Origin: Azophilus sp965199705
GTDB lineage: Bacteria; Pseudomonadota; Gammaproteobacteria; Pseudomonadales; Azotimanducaceae
NCBI GenBank assembly: GCA_965199705.1
Contig: OZ241359.1
Location: forward strand, 2,418,001 to 2,482,000
DNA length: 64,000 nucleotides
Direction: 5' to 3'
The translations under genes were made by a program, and so were the position numbers. Of this stretch, positions 8,027 through 16,987 are shown piece by piece (positions within the stretch are counted from its first letter, which is position 1; each line of letters starts with the position of its first letter). The notes beneath the pieces were generated by a model. That model made no database searches, was not told where the DNA came from, and saw only the letters and a program-made list of their open reading frames with translations.

Positions 8027-9232
8027 GTGGCTGACGCTGATTCCGACCTGAACCAATTCCGCCATGAAGTTCGCGCCTGGCTGGCCGAGAACTGTCCCGA
8101 CAGCATGCGCACCGCCACGCCGGAGGCCGAAGTGGTCTGGGGCGGCAGACGCGAGAAATTCGTCAATCCGGATTCGCGCATCTGGCTGCAACGCATGGCC
8201 GAGCGCGGTTGGACAGCGCCTCGCTGGCCGGTCGAATACGGTGGCGGCGGCCTGTCTCCTGAAGAAGACCGGGTGTTGCAGCAGGAGTTGGCGCGCATCA
8301 AGGCCCGCCTCGCCCTGAACAGCTTCGGTATATGGATGCTGGGGCCGGCGCTGCTCGAATTTGGTAGCGAAGCACAAAAACAGGAACATCTGCCAAAGAT
8401 CGTGCGTGGCGAAATCCGCTGGTGCCAGGGCTATTCCGAACCCGGATATGGCTCTGATCTGGCCGGGCTGCAAACCCGAGCAGACGACGAAGGCGATCAC
8501 TGGCGCGTCAACGGCTCGAAGATCTGGACCTCCTACGCCGACCAGTCGGACTGGATCTTCTGTCTGGTGCGCACCGACCGCGAGGCCCCGAAGCATCAGG
8601 GCATCAGCTTTCTGCTGTTTGACATGGCCAGCGAAGGCATTTCAACGTCGCCCATCGAACTCATCAGCGGCGCTTCCCCCTTCTGCCAGACATTCTTCGA
8701 CGATGTGCGCGTGCCGAAGGGCAATCTGGTCGGCGAGGTCAACCAGGGATGGACGATTGCCAAGCGCCTTTTGCAGCACGAACGCAACATGGTGGCCGGC
8801 ATTGGCGGCAACACTGCGGTGGGGGCCAGCGGGCGCAAGCTGGAGGACATCGCCGGCCAGTATGTCGGCAGGCAGGACGGGCGTATCGCCGACGCCGCAC
8901 TGCGCGCCCGGATCGTCCGGCACCGGATGAATGACCGGGCTTTCCAGCTGACGCTGGCGCGCGGCAGTGCAGGGGCCGGATCAAACCTCGACAGCGGCCA
9001 CCTGGCGTCCATGTTCAAGTTCTATGGCACGGAACAGAACAAGCGCAAATACGAACTGTTGATGAGCATCATGGGCAATGCGGCCCTTGGTTGGTCCGGG
9101 CCGGAATTCGAACATCGGGAACTGGCCACCACTCGCCAGTGGCTGCGCTCGAAGGCGAATTCGATCGAAGGCGGCACGAGCGAAATCCAGTTGAACGTGA
9201 TCGCCAAGCGAGTACTGCAACTGCCGGATTGA
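8027..9232 (+). CDS. Acyl-CoA dehydrogenase family protein
   Basis: A 401-residue FAD enzyme of the acyl-CoA dehydrogenase fold: N-terminal helical domain (LNQFRHEVRAWLAENCP), middle beta domain with CQGYSEPGYGSDLAGLQT and GSKIWTSYADQSDWIF, and C-terminal four-helix domain ending RQWLRSKANSIEGGTSEIQL, the FAD-contacting signature. I chose GTG at 8027 because AAGGAG lies 11 bp upstream; a TTG in frame at 7976 would add 17 unlikely residues. It oxidises an acyl-CoA at the alpha-beta bond and passes electrons to ETF. Chain length and substrate are unknown. No ETF genes are nearby. Confidence 0.9.
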   Translation: MADADSDLNQFRHEVRAWLAENCPDSMRTATPEAEVVWGGRREKFVNPDSRIWLQRMAERGWTAPRWPVEYGGGGLSPEEDRVLQQELARIKARLALNSFGIWMLGPALLEFGSEAQKQEHLPKIVRGEIRWCQGYSEPGYGSDLAGLQTRADDEGDHWRVNGSKIWTSYADQSDWIFCLVRTDREAPKHQGISFLLFDMASEGISTSPIELISGASPFCQTFFDDVRVPKGNLVGEVNQGWTIAKRLLQHERNMVAGIGGNTAVGASGRKLEDIAGQYVGRQDGRIADAALRARIVRHRMNDRAFQLTLARGSAGAGSNLDSGHLASMFKFYGTEQNKRKYELLMSIMGNAALGWSGPEFEHRELATTRQWLRSKANSIEGGTSEIQLNVIAKRVLQLPD

Positions 9233-9255
9233 TCGCAGCGCCAACCCGGACAACC

Positions 9256-10758
9256 GTGGAGCCACTGACCCAAGCCCCGTCGCCCGTCGAACTGGCGGCG
9301 CTTGACCTCGGATCCAACAGCTTTCACCTGATCGTCGCCCGGGAGAGCGGCCAGCGGCTGCAGATCGTTGACAAGATCCGGGAGATGGTGCGCCTCGCCG
9401 AGGGCCTGGACGCGCGCCAGCAACTCTCGGAAACCGCCAGCCGCCGGGCGCTGGACTGCCTGGAGCGATTCGGTCAGCGGCTGCGCCATTTACGTCAGCA
9501 GAACGTGCGCGTGGTCGGCACCAATGCCCTGCGTCGGGCGCACAATGCTGATGCCTTCATCGCCGAGGCCGAACAGGCGCTTGGGCACAGGGTAGAGGTC
9601 ATCTCCGGACGCGAGGAGGCGCGCCTGATCTACCTGGGCGTTTCCCACGCGCTGGAGGACAATCAGGGCAACCGACTGGTGATCGACGTAGGCGGCGGCA
9701 GCACCGAAATCATTCTCGGCCGCCGGTTCGAGCCGACACTGATGGAGAGCATCCACACCGGTTGCGTGTCGGTCAGCCAACGCTGGTTTGCCGACGGCGC
9801 GACCAGCCGGGAAGCCTTTCGCGGCGCCATAGACGAGTGTCGTCTGCTGCTCGCCGGAATTCGCAGCGCTTATCTGAGCGCTGGCTGGGAACTGGCGGTC
9901 GGCGCCTCCGGCACCATTCTGGCAGCCCAGAATGTGCTCGCGGAGATGCATGGTTCCGAGATCATCAGCCGGGCCGGCCTGCACGAGTTGATCGAGCGGA
10001 TGATCCAGGCCGGCAATCTGGCGTGGGTGGACCTGCAGGTCCTGTCTCCTGAACGCCTGGCGGTCTTTGCAGGTGGCATGGCGGTGCTTGAGGCGGTGAT
10101 GGAAACCTTCGAGCTGCAGTCGCTTCAGATCAGCGAAGGCGCGCTGCGCGAGGGCCTGCTTCATGATCTGCTCGGCCGCGTACACCATGATGATGTACGA
10201 GATCAGAGCGTGCAGAACCTGATGCTGCGCTACCACATAGACACCGCGCACGCCAAACGCATCCGCGAGACGGCACTGAGCTTTCTGGCCCAGGTCGCCA
10301 TCGACTGGCGACTGCACGCGCCGGCGCATCGGCAGCTACTGGCCTGGGCAGCGGACCTGCACGAAATCGGCCGCGACATAGCCCACAGCCAGTACCACCG
10401 ACATGGCGGCTACCTGCTGGCGCACATGGACATGGCAGGGTTCTCGCGGCGTGACCAGAGCCAACTCGCAACCCTGGTGCGGCTGCATCGCAGAAAGTTC
10501 GCCACGGACAGGGAGGCGCCAGAACCACCAATCCACATCCGCCGCCTCGCCGTACTGCTCAGGCTGGCAGTCATCCTGCAGCGCAGCCGCGCCAGCGCGC
10601 CGCTACCGCACATCGCCGCCAGCGCAGAGAACGGCAAGATCATCCTCACCCTGCCGAGCGATTGGCTCGCTGACCAGCCATTGACCAAATTGGACCTGAA
10701 GGAAGAAGCCAGCTTCCTGGCCGACGCCGGCTTCAATCTGAGCATCCGCACCAGCTAA
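9256..10758 (+). CDS. ppx: Exopolyphosphatase (Ppx/GppA family)
   Basis: A 500-residue ASKHA-fold phosphatase. The first phosphate-binding motif LDLGSNSFHL is at 16-25, then VISGREEARLIYLGV, the second motif VIDVGGGSTEI and GASGTILAAQ follow. An HD-like C-terminal domain contains WAADLHEIGRDIAHSQYHRH. It removes terminal phosphate from polyphosphate and possibly pppGpp. GTG at 9256 is preferred because homology begins right after it; upstream sequence in frame overlaps the acyl-CoA dehydrogenase gene. The stop lies 18 bp from the stop of convergent ppk1, the arrangement known from Pseudomonas, so polyphosphate making and breaking genes are paired. Confidence 0.93.
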   Translation: MEPLTQAPSPVELAALDLGSNSFHLIVARESGQRLQIVDKIREMVRLAEGLDARQQLSETASRRALDCLERFGQRLRHLRQQNVRVVGTNALRRAHNADAFIAEAEQALGHRVEVISGREEARLIYLGVSHALEDNQGNRLVIDVGGGSTEIILGRRFEPTLMESIHTGCVSVSQRWFADGATSREAFRGAIDECRLLLAGIRSAYLSAGWELAVGASGTILAAQNVLAEMHGSEIISRAGLHELIERMIQAGNLAWVDLQVLSPERLAVFAGGMAVLEAVMETFELQSLQISEGALREGLLHDLLGRVHHDDVRDQSVQNLMLRYHIDTAHAKRIRETALSFLAQVAIDWRLHAPAHRQLLAWAADLHEIGRDIAHSQYHRHGGYLLAHMDMAGFSRRDQSQLATLVRLHRRKFATDREAPEPPIHIRRLAVLLRLAVILQRSRASAPLPHIAASAENGKIILTLPSDWLADQPLTKLDLKEEASFLADAGFNLSIRTS

Positions 10759-10776
10759 CAGCCTGGCGCCAGCGCG

Positions 10777-12849
10777 TCAATTTTCTGCAGCAAGCGTCTG
10801 GCAGAGGCTTTCCTGTGCCGAGCGACGCGCACCGTCCGGAACCGCCTGCTCATAGCCGCCATCCGACTTGAGTTCCCAGGCCTGGCAGTTATCCGCGAGA
10901 TAACCCGTGAACGACTCTTCGACCACCCTGGCGCGCAAGCGCTCGTCTTCAATCGGAAAACAGACTTCCACACGGTTGAAGAAGTTGCGGCCCATCCAGT
11001 CCGCGCTGGACAGAAACACCCGGGCGTCGCCATCATTCTCGAAATAGAAGACACGGGTGTGCTCCAGGAAACGCCCGACCACGGAGCGCACCCGAATGTT
11101 CTCGGAGACGCCCGGAATGCCGGGCCGCAACACGCAGATGCTGCGCACGATCAGGTCCACCTGCACGCCCGCCTGACTGGCCCGATACAGGGCCTGAATC
11201 ACCGACCGATCGACAAGTGAATTCATCTTCGCCATGATCCGTGCCGGCTTGCCGGCCTTGGCGTTCGCAGTTTCCCGCCGGACCTGGGCGAGGATGCCCT
11301 TGTGCAGGGTAAATGGCGATTGCAGAAGTTTCTTCATCCGCCCGGCCTTGCCGAGGGCTGTCAACTGCTGGAACACCTTCTGCACATCACTGACGATCTC
11401 GCTGTCGCAGGTGAAAAAACCGTAGTCCGTGTAGAGCCGCGCCGTGGCTGCGTGGTAGTTGCCGGTACTGAGATGCGCATAGCGCTTGAGCGCTCGCCCC
11501 TCGCGGCGAATGACCAGGCACATCTTGGCGTGCGTCTTGTGACCAACCACACCATAGACCACCTGAGCGCCAACGCTTTGCAGATGGTTCGCCAGTTCAA
11601 TGTTGGCCTCCTCGTCGAATCGCGCCCGCAGCTCGATCACCACCAGCACTTCCTTGCCATTGGCGGCAGCCTCCCGGAGCGCATCGACCACCAGCGATTG
11701 GGCGCCGGTGCGATAAAGCGTCTGCCGGATCGCCAACACCTGCGGGTCCCGGGCCGCCTGGCGCAAGAACTCGATGAACGGCGTGAAGGACTGAAATGGT
11801 TGATGCAGCAGAATGTCGCCGGCGGCGATGGCCGCGAATATGTCTTCGCCGCTGCGCATCCGGCGCGGCACGCCAGGACGGAAACCGGGATACTTGAGGT
11901 CTGGCCGGTCCACCAGGCCTGGCACCGCCGCCAGGCGCATCAGGTTGACCGGCCCGTGGCAGCGATACACGTCCTCGGCGGACAGCGCGAACTGCGCCAT
12001 CAGATAGTTCTCCAGTTCCGGTGGACAATCCTGGGCCACCTCCAGGCGCGCCGCATCGCCGTAGCGACGGGACGGCAGCTCGCCCTCAAGGGCGCGCAGC
12101 AGGTCGTCCACCTCTTCCTCGTCCACGAACAGGTCGCTGTTGCGCGTGACCCGGAATTGATAGACGCCGGTTGCCTGCATCCCGGAAAAAAGCTCGTCCA
12201 TGTGCGCATCAATGATGGCGGACAGGAGCACGAAATCATTCGCGCCTTCGGCGCACTCGGCCGGCAGTCGCACCACGCGCGGCAGGGCTCGCGGCGCCTG
12301 CACGATCGCCTTGCCGCTATTACGGCCAAAGGCGTCCTTGCCCTTGAGGTTGACGATGAAGGCAAGGCTCTTGTTCAGGGGCCGCGGGAATGGATGCGCC
12401 GGGTCCAGCCCGAGCGGGCTCATGATCGGGGCCAATTCGCGCTTGAAGAACTCCTTGATCCACTCCGCCTGCTCTGCTGTCCATTCGTTCCGGGCCAGGA
12501 AGCGAACGCCTTCCCGGTTCAGTTCTGGCAGCAACACCTGATTCAGAACCCGGTACTGTTCTTCGATCAGGGCGCTGGCGGACTCGCGAATCTGTCGCAG
12601 CACTTCTGCTGGCGTCTGGTTGTCCGGCCCGCGCTTGCCGATGCCGAGCTCCGCCTGGTGCTTGAGACCAGCCACCCGGATTTCAAAGAACTCGTCCAGT
12701 GCCGAGCTGGATATGCAGAGAAAGCGCAGTCGCTCCAGCAGCGGAATGGTCGAATCCAGCGCCTGCGCCAGCACACGCTTGTGAAATTGCAGAAGAGACA
12801 GTTCCCGGTTGATGAAGTGGTCGGGGCTGGCAAGGTCGATCTTGCTCAC
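10777..12849 (-). CDS. ppk1: Polyphosphate kinase 1
   Basis: A 690-residue enzyme, near the 688 of E. coli PPK. The N-terminal domain begins FINRELSLLQFHKRV. The autophosphorylated histidine is in GHKTHAKMCLVI (H440). The second essential histidine lies in FLEHTRVFYFEN, and HLSTGNYHAATARLYTDYG and SADWMGRNFFNRVEV are typical of the family. It reversibly polymerises ATP gamma-phosphate into polyphosphate. I chose GTG at 12849 because GGGAGG lies just upstream, giving VSKIDLASPDHF. A possible Pho half-site, CTGTCAT, is at 12941. It is convergent with ppx. Confidence 0.96.
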   Translation of the reverse strand: MSKIDLASPDHFINRELSLLQFHKRVLAQALDSTIPLLERLRFLCISSSALDEFFEIRVAGLKHQAELGIGKRGPDNQTPAEVLRQIRESASALIEEQYRVLNQVLLPELNREGVRFLARNEWTAEQAEWIKEFFKRELAPIMSPLGLDPAHPFPRPLNKSLAFIVNLKGKDAFGRNSGKAIVQAPRALPRVVRLPAECAEGANDFVLLSAIIDAHMDELFSGMQATGVYQFRVTRNSDLFVDEEEVDDLLRALEGELPSRRYGDAARLEVAQDCPPELENYLMAQFALSAEDVYRCHGPVNLMRLAAVPGLVDRPDLKYPGFRPGVPRRMRSGEDIFAAIAAGDILLHQPFQSFTPFIEFLRQAARDPQVLAIRQTLYRTGAQSLVVDALREAAANGKEVLVVIELRARFDEEANIELANHLQSVGAQVVYGVVGHKTHAKMCLVIRREGRALKRYAHLSTGNYHAATARLYTDYGFFTCDSEIVSDVQKVFQQLTALGKAGRMKKLLQSPFTLHKGILAQVRRETANAKAGKPARIMAKMNSLVDRSVIQALYRASQAGVQVDLIVRSICVLRPGIPGVSENIRVRSVVGRFLEHTRVFYFENDGDARVFLSSADWMGRNFFNRVEVCFPIEDERLRARVVEESFTGYLADNCQAWELKSDGGYEQAVPDGARRSAQESLCQTLAAEN

Positions 12850-13085
12850 TGGCCCCTCCCGACCCGCGCATCCTGCCCGGGTAGCGCAGCGGGACGATTG
12901 TCCATACGGACAGGCTTCTGGTCTTGCAACGGGTTGAGCCCTGTCATGCCGCATTATTCGTAGAACAGATTGCGCTGGCCGAAATTGTCGCGGCCACTGA
13001 TGCAAACTATGGGTTGAACATGGAATGTAGGGCACTGGCCGGAGCGATGCAAACTACGGCCGCGCCCGGCACAGGAGACAGCAAA
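12850..13085 (+). other. Divergent intergenic region between ppk1 and cmoA
   Basis: This 236-bp spacer holds a direct repeat GATGCAAACTA(T/C)GG at 12999-13012 and 13046-13059, and a lone CTGTCAT (12941-12947) that matches half a Pho box. No convincing second half-site or gene was seen. It must contain promoters for both genes. Confidence 0.5.
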
Positions 13086-13838
13086 GTGGGCGAGTCAGGC
13101 AACCAGCCGGATCAACTGTACGCCGAGCGCCAGGCGCAGGTCGCAGACTTCGCCTTCGATCAGGCGGTCACCGATGTGTTCCCGGACATGATCCGGCGCA
13201 GCGTGCCTGGGTATGAGACAGTGCTGACGATTTCCGGCCTGATCGCCGCCCGGCATCTGCCAGAGGGGGGGCTTGCCTATGATCTCGGCTGCTCCCGAGG
13301 CGCCGGCGCTCAGGCGCTCATCAGCCAGCTCGATGCGCGCGCCTGCCGCATTGTCGCTGTCGATGAATCCGCCGCCATGGTCGCCGAGGCAACCCGCACG
13401 CTGACCGACGAGCGCATTGAGGTTCGGCAGGAAAATCTGCTGGAAACGCCACTGCATGGCGCCCATGTCATCCTGCTCAACTATGTGCTCCAGTTCCTGC
13501 CGCCGTCGGCCCGGGCCGGATTCCTGGCCCGCTGCCACGCGCAGATGGCGGACGGCGGCTTGTTGATCCTGTCGGAAAAGACCAACCATCCAGAAGCAGA
13601 AACCCGCCACTGGCAAGAAGCCATGCACCGCGCCTGGAAGCAGGCGAATGGCTACAGCGCCCTGGAAATCAGCCAGAAGCGGGAAGCGCTGGAGCGGGTC
13701 ATGCGGGTGGACAGCGAGGCAACCCATCTGGCCAGGCTGAGCAAGGCCGGCTTTGGCAGGGTGCGAACCTGGTTTCGCTGCCTGAACTGGGCCTCCTTCG
13801 TCGCCGAGAAGGCGCCACGCTCGGACAGCGCAACCTGA
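13086..13838 (+). CDS. cmoA: Carboxy-S-adenosyl-L-methionine synthase
   Basis: 250 residues against 247 in E. coli. The sequence VFPDMIRRSVPGYETVLTI and the SAM-fold loop YDLGCSRGAGAQ (from about residue 65) are hallmarks, as are LNYVLQFLPPSARAGF and NGYSALEISQKREALERVM. CmoA makes carboxy-SAM from SAM and prephenate; CmoB uses it to build 5-carboxymethoxyuridine at tRNA position 34. GTG at 13086 is preferred because AGGAGA lies 6-7 bp upstream and the length fits. ATGs further upstream in frame would add unrelated residues. The stop overlaps the cmoB start by one base (TGATG). Confidence 0.95.
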   Translation: MGESGNQPDQLYAERQAQVADFAFDQAVTDVFPDMIRRSVPGYETVLTISGLIAARHLPEGGLAYDLGCSRGAGAQALISQLDARACRIVAVDESAAMVAEATRTLTDERIEVRQENLLETPLHGAHVILLNYVLQFLPPSARAGFLARCHAQMADGGLLILSEKTNHPEAETRHWQEAMHRAWKQANGYSALEISQKREALERVMRVDSEATHLARLSKAGFGRVRTWFRCLNWASFVAEKAPRSDSAT

Positions 13839-14806
13839 TGTACGGGGGCTCCCGCCTGTACGCCGCCCTGCCCGATTGGCGCCAGCTGGAGCGGTCGCTG
13901 ACGGCATGTCTGCAACAGCATGGCAACTGGCTTGCCTGGCAAGCCGCCGTCGATCAAATTCCGGTCGCCGTCGGGCGCTGGCGATGCGACGCAGGACAGC
14001 CGGAGGTGCGGGTTGAAGGCCACCTGAAGGCAGCCGCCATCGTCGCCTTGCGCCGTAATCTGCAAGCACTGCATCCCTGGCGCAAGGGGCCGTTCAACCT
14101 CCTGGGCATTGCGCTGGACGCCGAGTGGCGATCCGATTTCAAGTGGCGTCGGCTGGCGCCGGCCCTGGCGCTGAACGGCAAACGGGTTCTGGACGTTGGC
14201 TCAGGAAACGGCTGGTTCGGCTGGCAGATGCTGGCCGCGGGGGCTGACCTCGTCGTCGGCATAGACGCCAATCCACTCTGTCACATGCAGCATCAGGCGG
14301 TCGCGCGGCTTGCCGATGAAGCCCGCAACTGGGTACTGCCAGCGCGGTTTGAATCCATCCCGCAGCAACTCTTCGAGGGTCGCTTCGACACAGTGTTCAG
14401 CATGGGCGTGCTCTACCATCAGAGGCAGCCGCTGCAACACCTGCAGCGGCTGCGCTCAGCGCTCGCGCCTGCGGGTGAAGCCATCGTCGAGACATTGGTG
14501 GTGGAAGCAACTCAGCCGCTCGCACCGCCCGGACGCTATGCCAGAATGCGCAATGTGTATCAGATTCCCACGCCAGCACTCCTGACGCGGTGGCTCCGGG
14601 CCAGCGGCTTTGACAAGGTACGCCTGCTGGACATCTCGCGCACCACAGCGCAGGAACAACGCAGCACCGACTGGATGCGTTTCCAATCGCTGGAAGCCGG
14701 CCTGAACCCATCGGATCCAGCGAAAACCCTGGAAGGGCATCCGGCGCCGCGCCGCTGTCTGGCGCTGGCGCGTCTATCAGGCCAGCCCGCGGATCGAGCA
14801 GGCTGA
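13838..14806 (+). CDS. cmoB: tRNA U34 carboxymethyltransferase
   Basis: 322 residues, essentially the E. coli length. It carries WRKGPFNLLGIALDAEWRSD, the SAM-binding stretch VLDVGSGNGWFGWQML (from residue 117) and FSMGVLYHQRQPLQHL, all characteristic of CmoB. It transfers the carboxymethyl group of carboxy-SAM to 5-hydroxyuridine at the tRNA wobble position, widening codon reading. It is translationally coupled to cmoA through a TGATG junction. The next ORF starts 4 bp after its stop. Confidence 0.95.
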   Translation: MYGGSRLYAALPDWRQLERSLTACLQQHGNWLAWQAAVDQIPVAVGRWRCDAGQPEVRVEGHLKAAAIVALRRNLQALHPWRKGPFNLLGIALDAEWRSDFKWRRLAPALALNGKRVLDVGSGNGWFGWQMLAAGADLVVGIDANPLCHMQHQAVARLADEARNWVLPARFESIPQQLFEGRFDTVFSMGVLYHQRQPLQHLQRLRSALAPAGEAIVETLVVEATQPLAPPGRYARMRNVYQIPTPALLTRWLRASGFDKVRLLDISRTTAQEQRSTDWMRFQSLEAGLNPSDPAKTLEGHPAPRRCLALARLSGQPADRAG

Positions 14807-14810
14807 AGAT

Positions 14811-15476
14811 ATGAGCGGCTTCGGACTTCTGCCCATTACCTTCCGATTCCGCGGCAAGGTGCGGCCACTGTTCGAGATCTACCATTGCTTTCTGACCCGG
14901 CCCAGGGAGGCGCTGCATCCGACGCAGATTGCCCGCAACGCCCGCCTGCCCTTCGCAACGGTGGCGCGGCTCCTGTCGGACACCCCGGAAATGTTCATCC
15001 GGCTGCCGAAACGCGACGGCCTGACGCGATATCGCCTGGCCACCGCCATGGCAGCGCGACAACCCGAGGCGGTGGAATCGTATCTGGCTGCGGCGGCGCG
15101 CCGGGAGAGCCTGATCCTGTACGCCGTGCTGACTATCGTGGTCGGCGCCCTGCTGATCGTTGCAGCCCTGGTGACTCAGGAAATCAGACTGACCGCCAGC
15201 GCCGCCACGCAGGGGGAGGCGATCAGCGCAGGGCGCGTCGAACCCGGCCCGTTCGAGCAGCGGCCTGCTGTGGCAACCCGGCTATTCTTCCGGCACCAGC
15301 AGCGCGACGAACGCATTCTGCCCGCCACTGCGCAACAGCTGCACCGGCACCCGGCGTCCGGGCGTCAGTTTCGAGGCGACTTCACGGAAGCTTGCGACAT
15401 CGGCAATCGGTGTCTGCGCCAATGCAACGATGATGTCGCCGCGGCGGATGCCGGCATCCCGGGCGGCGCCGCTTGA
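14811..15476 (+). CDS. Hypothetical membrane-anchored protein overlapping mucD antisense
   Basis: Not recognised. The 221-residue reading frame has a basic N-terminal part with a helix-turn-helix flavour (LHPTQIARNARLPFATVARLL, about 34-54), then one clear membrane segment, ILYAVLTIVVGALLIVAALV (about 102-121). The last 65 residues (from 15282) are antisense to the end of mucD, low in pattern and rich in Arg/His/Gln. The original stop was probably lost or moved, and a natural protein would be about 145-157 residues. It starts 4 bp after cmoB and is likely in that operon. Confidence 0.55.
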   Translation: MSGFGLLPITFRFRGKVRPLFEIYHCFLTRPREALHPTQIARNARLPFATVARLLSDTPEMFIRLPKRDGLTRYRLATAMAARQPEAVESYLAAAARRESLILYAVLTIVVGALLIVAALVTQEIRLTASAATQGEAISAGRVEPGPFEQRPAVATRLFFRHQQRDERILPATAQQLHRHPASGRQFRGDFTEACDIGNRCLRQCNDDVAAADAGIPGGAA

Positions 15477-16676
15477 ACGAACTACCCGCACCCCGGCCTC
15501 CCCGATTTCGACGCCTTGCTGGTTGAATCGTTCCGGCAGATTTTCCAGGGCGAGACCGAGGCCTGAGGTTTCTCCTGGCGCACCGCGCCTGGCAAACGCC
15601 TCGCCATCCACGGGTGCGAGTTTGCCGATACGAATCTTGAGCGTCTCGCGCTCGCCGGCGCGCACGACCACCACGTCCGCCTCGGATTCGGCGGGCGTTC
15701 GGCCCACCAGATGCGGTAGCTGCGCCGAGCGTTCCAACCGGGTTCCATTGAAGGTGACAATGATGTCGCCGGCCACCAACCCGCCTCGCTCCGCCGGGCT
15801 GTTTGCCTGAACCTGTGCTATGAGTGCGCCGTGCGGATGATCCAGACCGAAACTGTCCGCCAGATCCCGGGTGACCGGCTGGATGGTCACCCCCAACCAG
15901 CCTCGGGAAACTTCACCGGATTCGCGCAGTTGCGCTACCACTTCCATGGCCACATCGACTGGCACGGCAAAGGAGATGCCCATGTAGCCGCCAGAGCGTG
16001 AATAGATCTGGGAATTGATGCCGACCACCTTGCCCTCAAGGTTGAACAGTGGACCGCCGGAGTTTCCGGGATTGATGGCCACATCCGTCTGGATGAAGGG
16101 CACATAGTTTTCGTTGTTTTCGGTTGGCAGGCTTCGGCCCTTGGCGCTGACGATTCCAGCCGTTGCGGAGTGCTCGAAATCGAACGGAGAGCCGATGGCA
16201 AAAACCCATTCACCCACCTTGAGCGTTTCGGAACTGCCGATCTCAGCCGCTGGCAAGCCTTTCGCGTTCACCTTCAGCAACGCCAGATCGGAACGCGGGT
16301 CAGCGCCGATTGTTTCCGCCACCAGCTCCCGCCGGTCGTGCAGTCGCACCAGGATTTCGTCAGCATCCTGCACCACATGATGATTGGTCAGGATGTAGCC
16401 ATCGCTGCTGATGACGAAACCGGAACCCAGCGAGCGCGGCGACCGAAACGGCATGCGCCTGGGCGTACCGCGAAAGAACTCTTCCAGGCCACGCAGGCCC
16501 TCAGGCGCCCGGCGCGCCGACTGCTTGCGCTCCGCAGCGATGTGGACAACGGCTGGCGCGTTCTCTTCGACGAGCCGGCTGAAATCCGGCAGATCGGCCG
16601 AGAACGCCTGCGTCGAACCAAGGAACAGCAGGGCCAGAATCGCCCACCTGGCGGGGTTGAACACGTTTGATTGCAC
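15282..16676 (-). CDS. mucD: Periplasmic serine protease/chaperone, DegP/MucD type
   Basis: A 464-residue HtrA-family protease. The signal peptide is ARWAILALLFLGSTQAFSA. The trypsin-like domain has triad residues H100 (NHHVVQD), D130 (RSDLALLKV) and S206 (GNSGGPLF). Two PDZ domains follow, the first around DSFGLDHPHGALIAQVQANS and the second near GVRVVRSSGAARDAGIRRGD. It degrades misfolded envelope proteins. As the last gene of the rpoE block it fits the MucD role in resetting sigma-E signalling. The GTG at 16676 is chosen because ACAAGGAG lies 6 bp upstream; an ATG at 16721 is possible. The 3' end overlaps the convergent hypothetical gene by 195 bp. Confidence 0.95.
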   Translation of the reverse strand: MQSNVFNPARWAILALLFLGSTQAFSADLPDFSRLVEENAPAVVHIAAERKQSARRAPEGLRGLEEFFRGTPRRMPFRSPRSLGSGFVISSDGYILTNHHVVQDADEILVRLHDRRELVAETIGADPRSDLALLKVNAKGLPAAEIGSSETLKVGEWVFAIGSPFDFEHSATAGIVSAKGRSLPTENNENYVPFIQTDVAINPGNSGGPLFNLEGKVVGINSQIYSRSGGYMGISFAVPVDVAMEVVAQLRESGEVSRGWLGVTIQPVTRDLADSFGLDHPHGALIAQVQANSPAERGGLVAGDIIVTFNGTRLERSAQLPHLVGRTPAESEADVVVVRAGERETLKIRIGKLAPVDGEAFARRGAPGETSGLGLALENLPERFNQQGVEIGEAGVRVVRSSGAARDAGIRRGDIIVALAQTPIADVASFREVASKLTPGRRVPVQLLRSGGQNAFVALLVPEE

Positions 16677-16717
16677 AAGAAGCTCCTTGTCCGGGTTGTT
16701 GTTTTCGGTGGCCCGTC

Positions 16718-16987
16718 TCATGATCGTTCAACACGGTGTGAGCGCCGGTACCGAAGCCGACTGATCACGACCAACAGCGGCAGCACCAGCCAACCGCCAA
16801 GCGCGAGCGTCGGATGGGCTGGCGCCAGGGCCTCAGCCAGCGCCGCGACCAGGCCGACCACCGCAAGCGGCAGGGCGAAACACAGCAGGGCCGAGCGCAA
16901 GGCGCCAGGCGTGGCTGCGATGCCAGCCGGACAGCCGCGGCAATCCGACGCCGGTGGACTGTCATCAACGCGCCCGCAGCCGCTCAT
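16718..16987 (-). CDS. Short RseC/MucC-like membrane protein
   Basis: Only 89 residues, against about 150-160 for RseC/MucC. Cysteines C4, C16 and C19 (CRGC) precede two membrane segments, ALLCFALPLAVVGLVAALAE (about 34-53) and LALGGWLVLPLLVVISRL (about 61-78), then a basic tail. Position is the best evidence: its ATG overlaps the rseB stop as ATGA, and it ends 41 bp before mucD, the rseC/mucC slot. Most of the N-terminal cytosolic domain is missing, so function may be reduced. RseC relatives are linked to sigma-E control and SoxR reduction. Confidence 0.7.
   Translation of the reverse strand: MSGCGRVDDSPPASDCRGCPAGIAATPGALRSALLCFALPLAVVGLVAALAEALAPAHPTLALGGWLVLPLLVVISRLRYRRSHRVERS

Noticed and set aside
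8448..8471. CCCGGATATGG inside the acyl-CoA dehydrogenase gene as a MITE tip
   Set aside because: It encodes the conserved EPGYGSDLAG motif of the family, so the similarity is chance.
9091..9255. Upstream extension of ppx from ATG 9091
   Set aside because: These 55 codons lie inside the acyl-CoA dehydrogenase gene in another frame. GTG 9256 gives the normal N-terminus.
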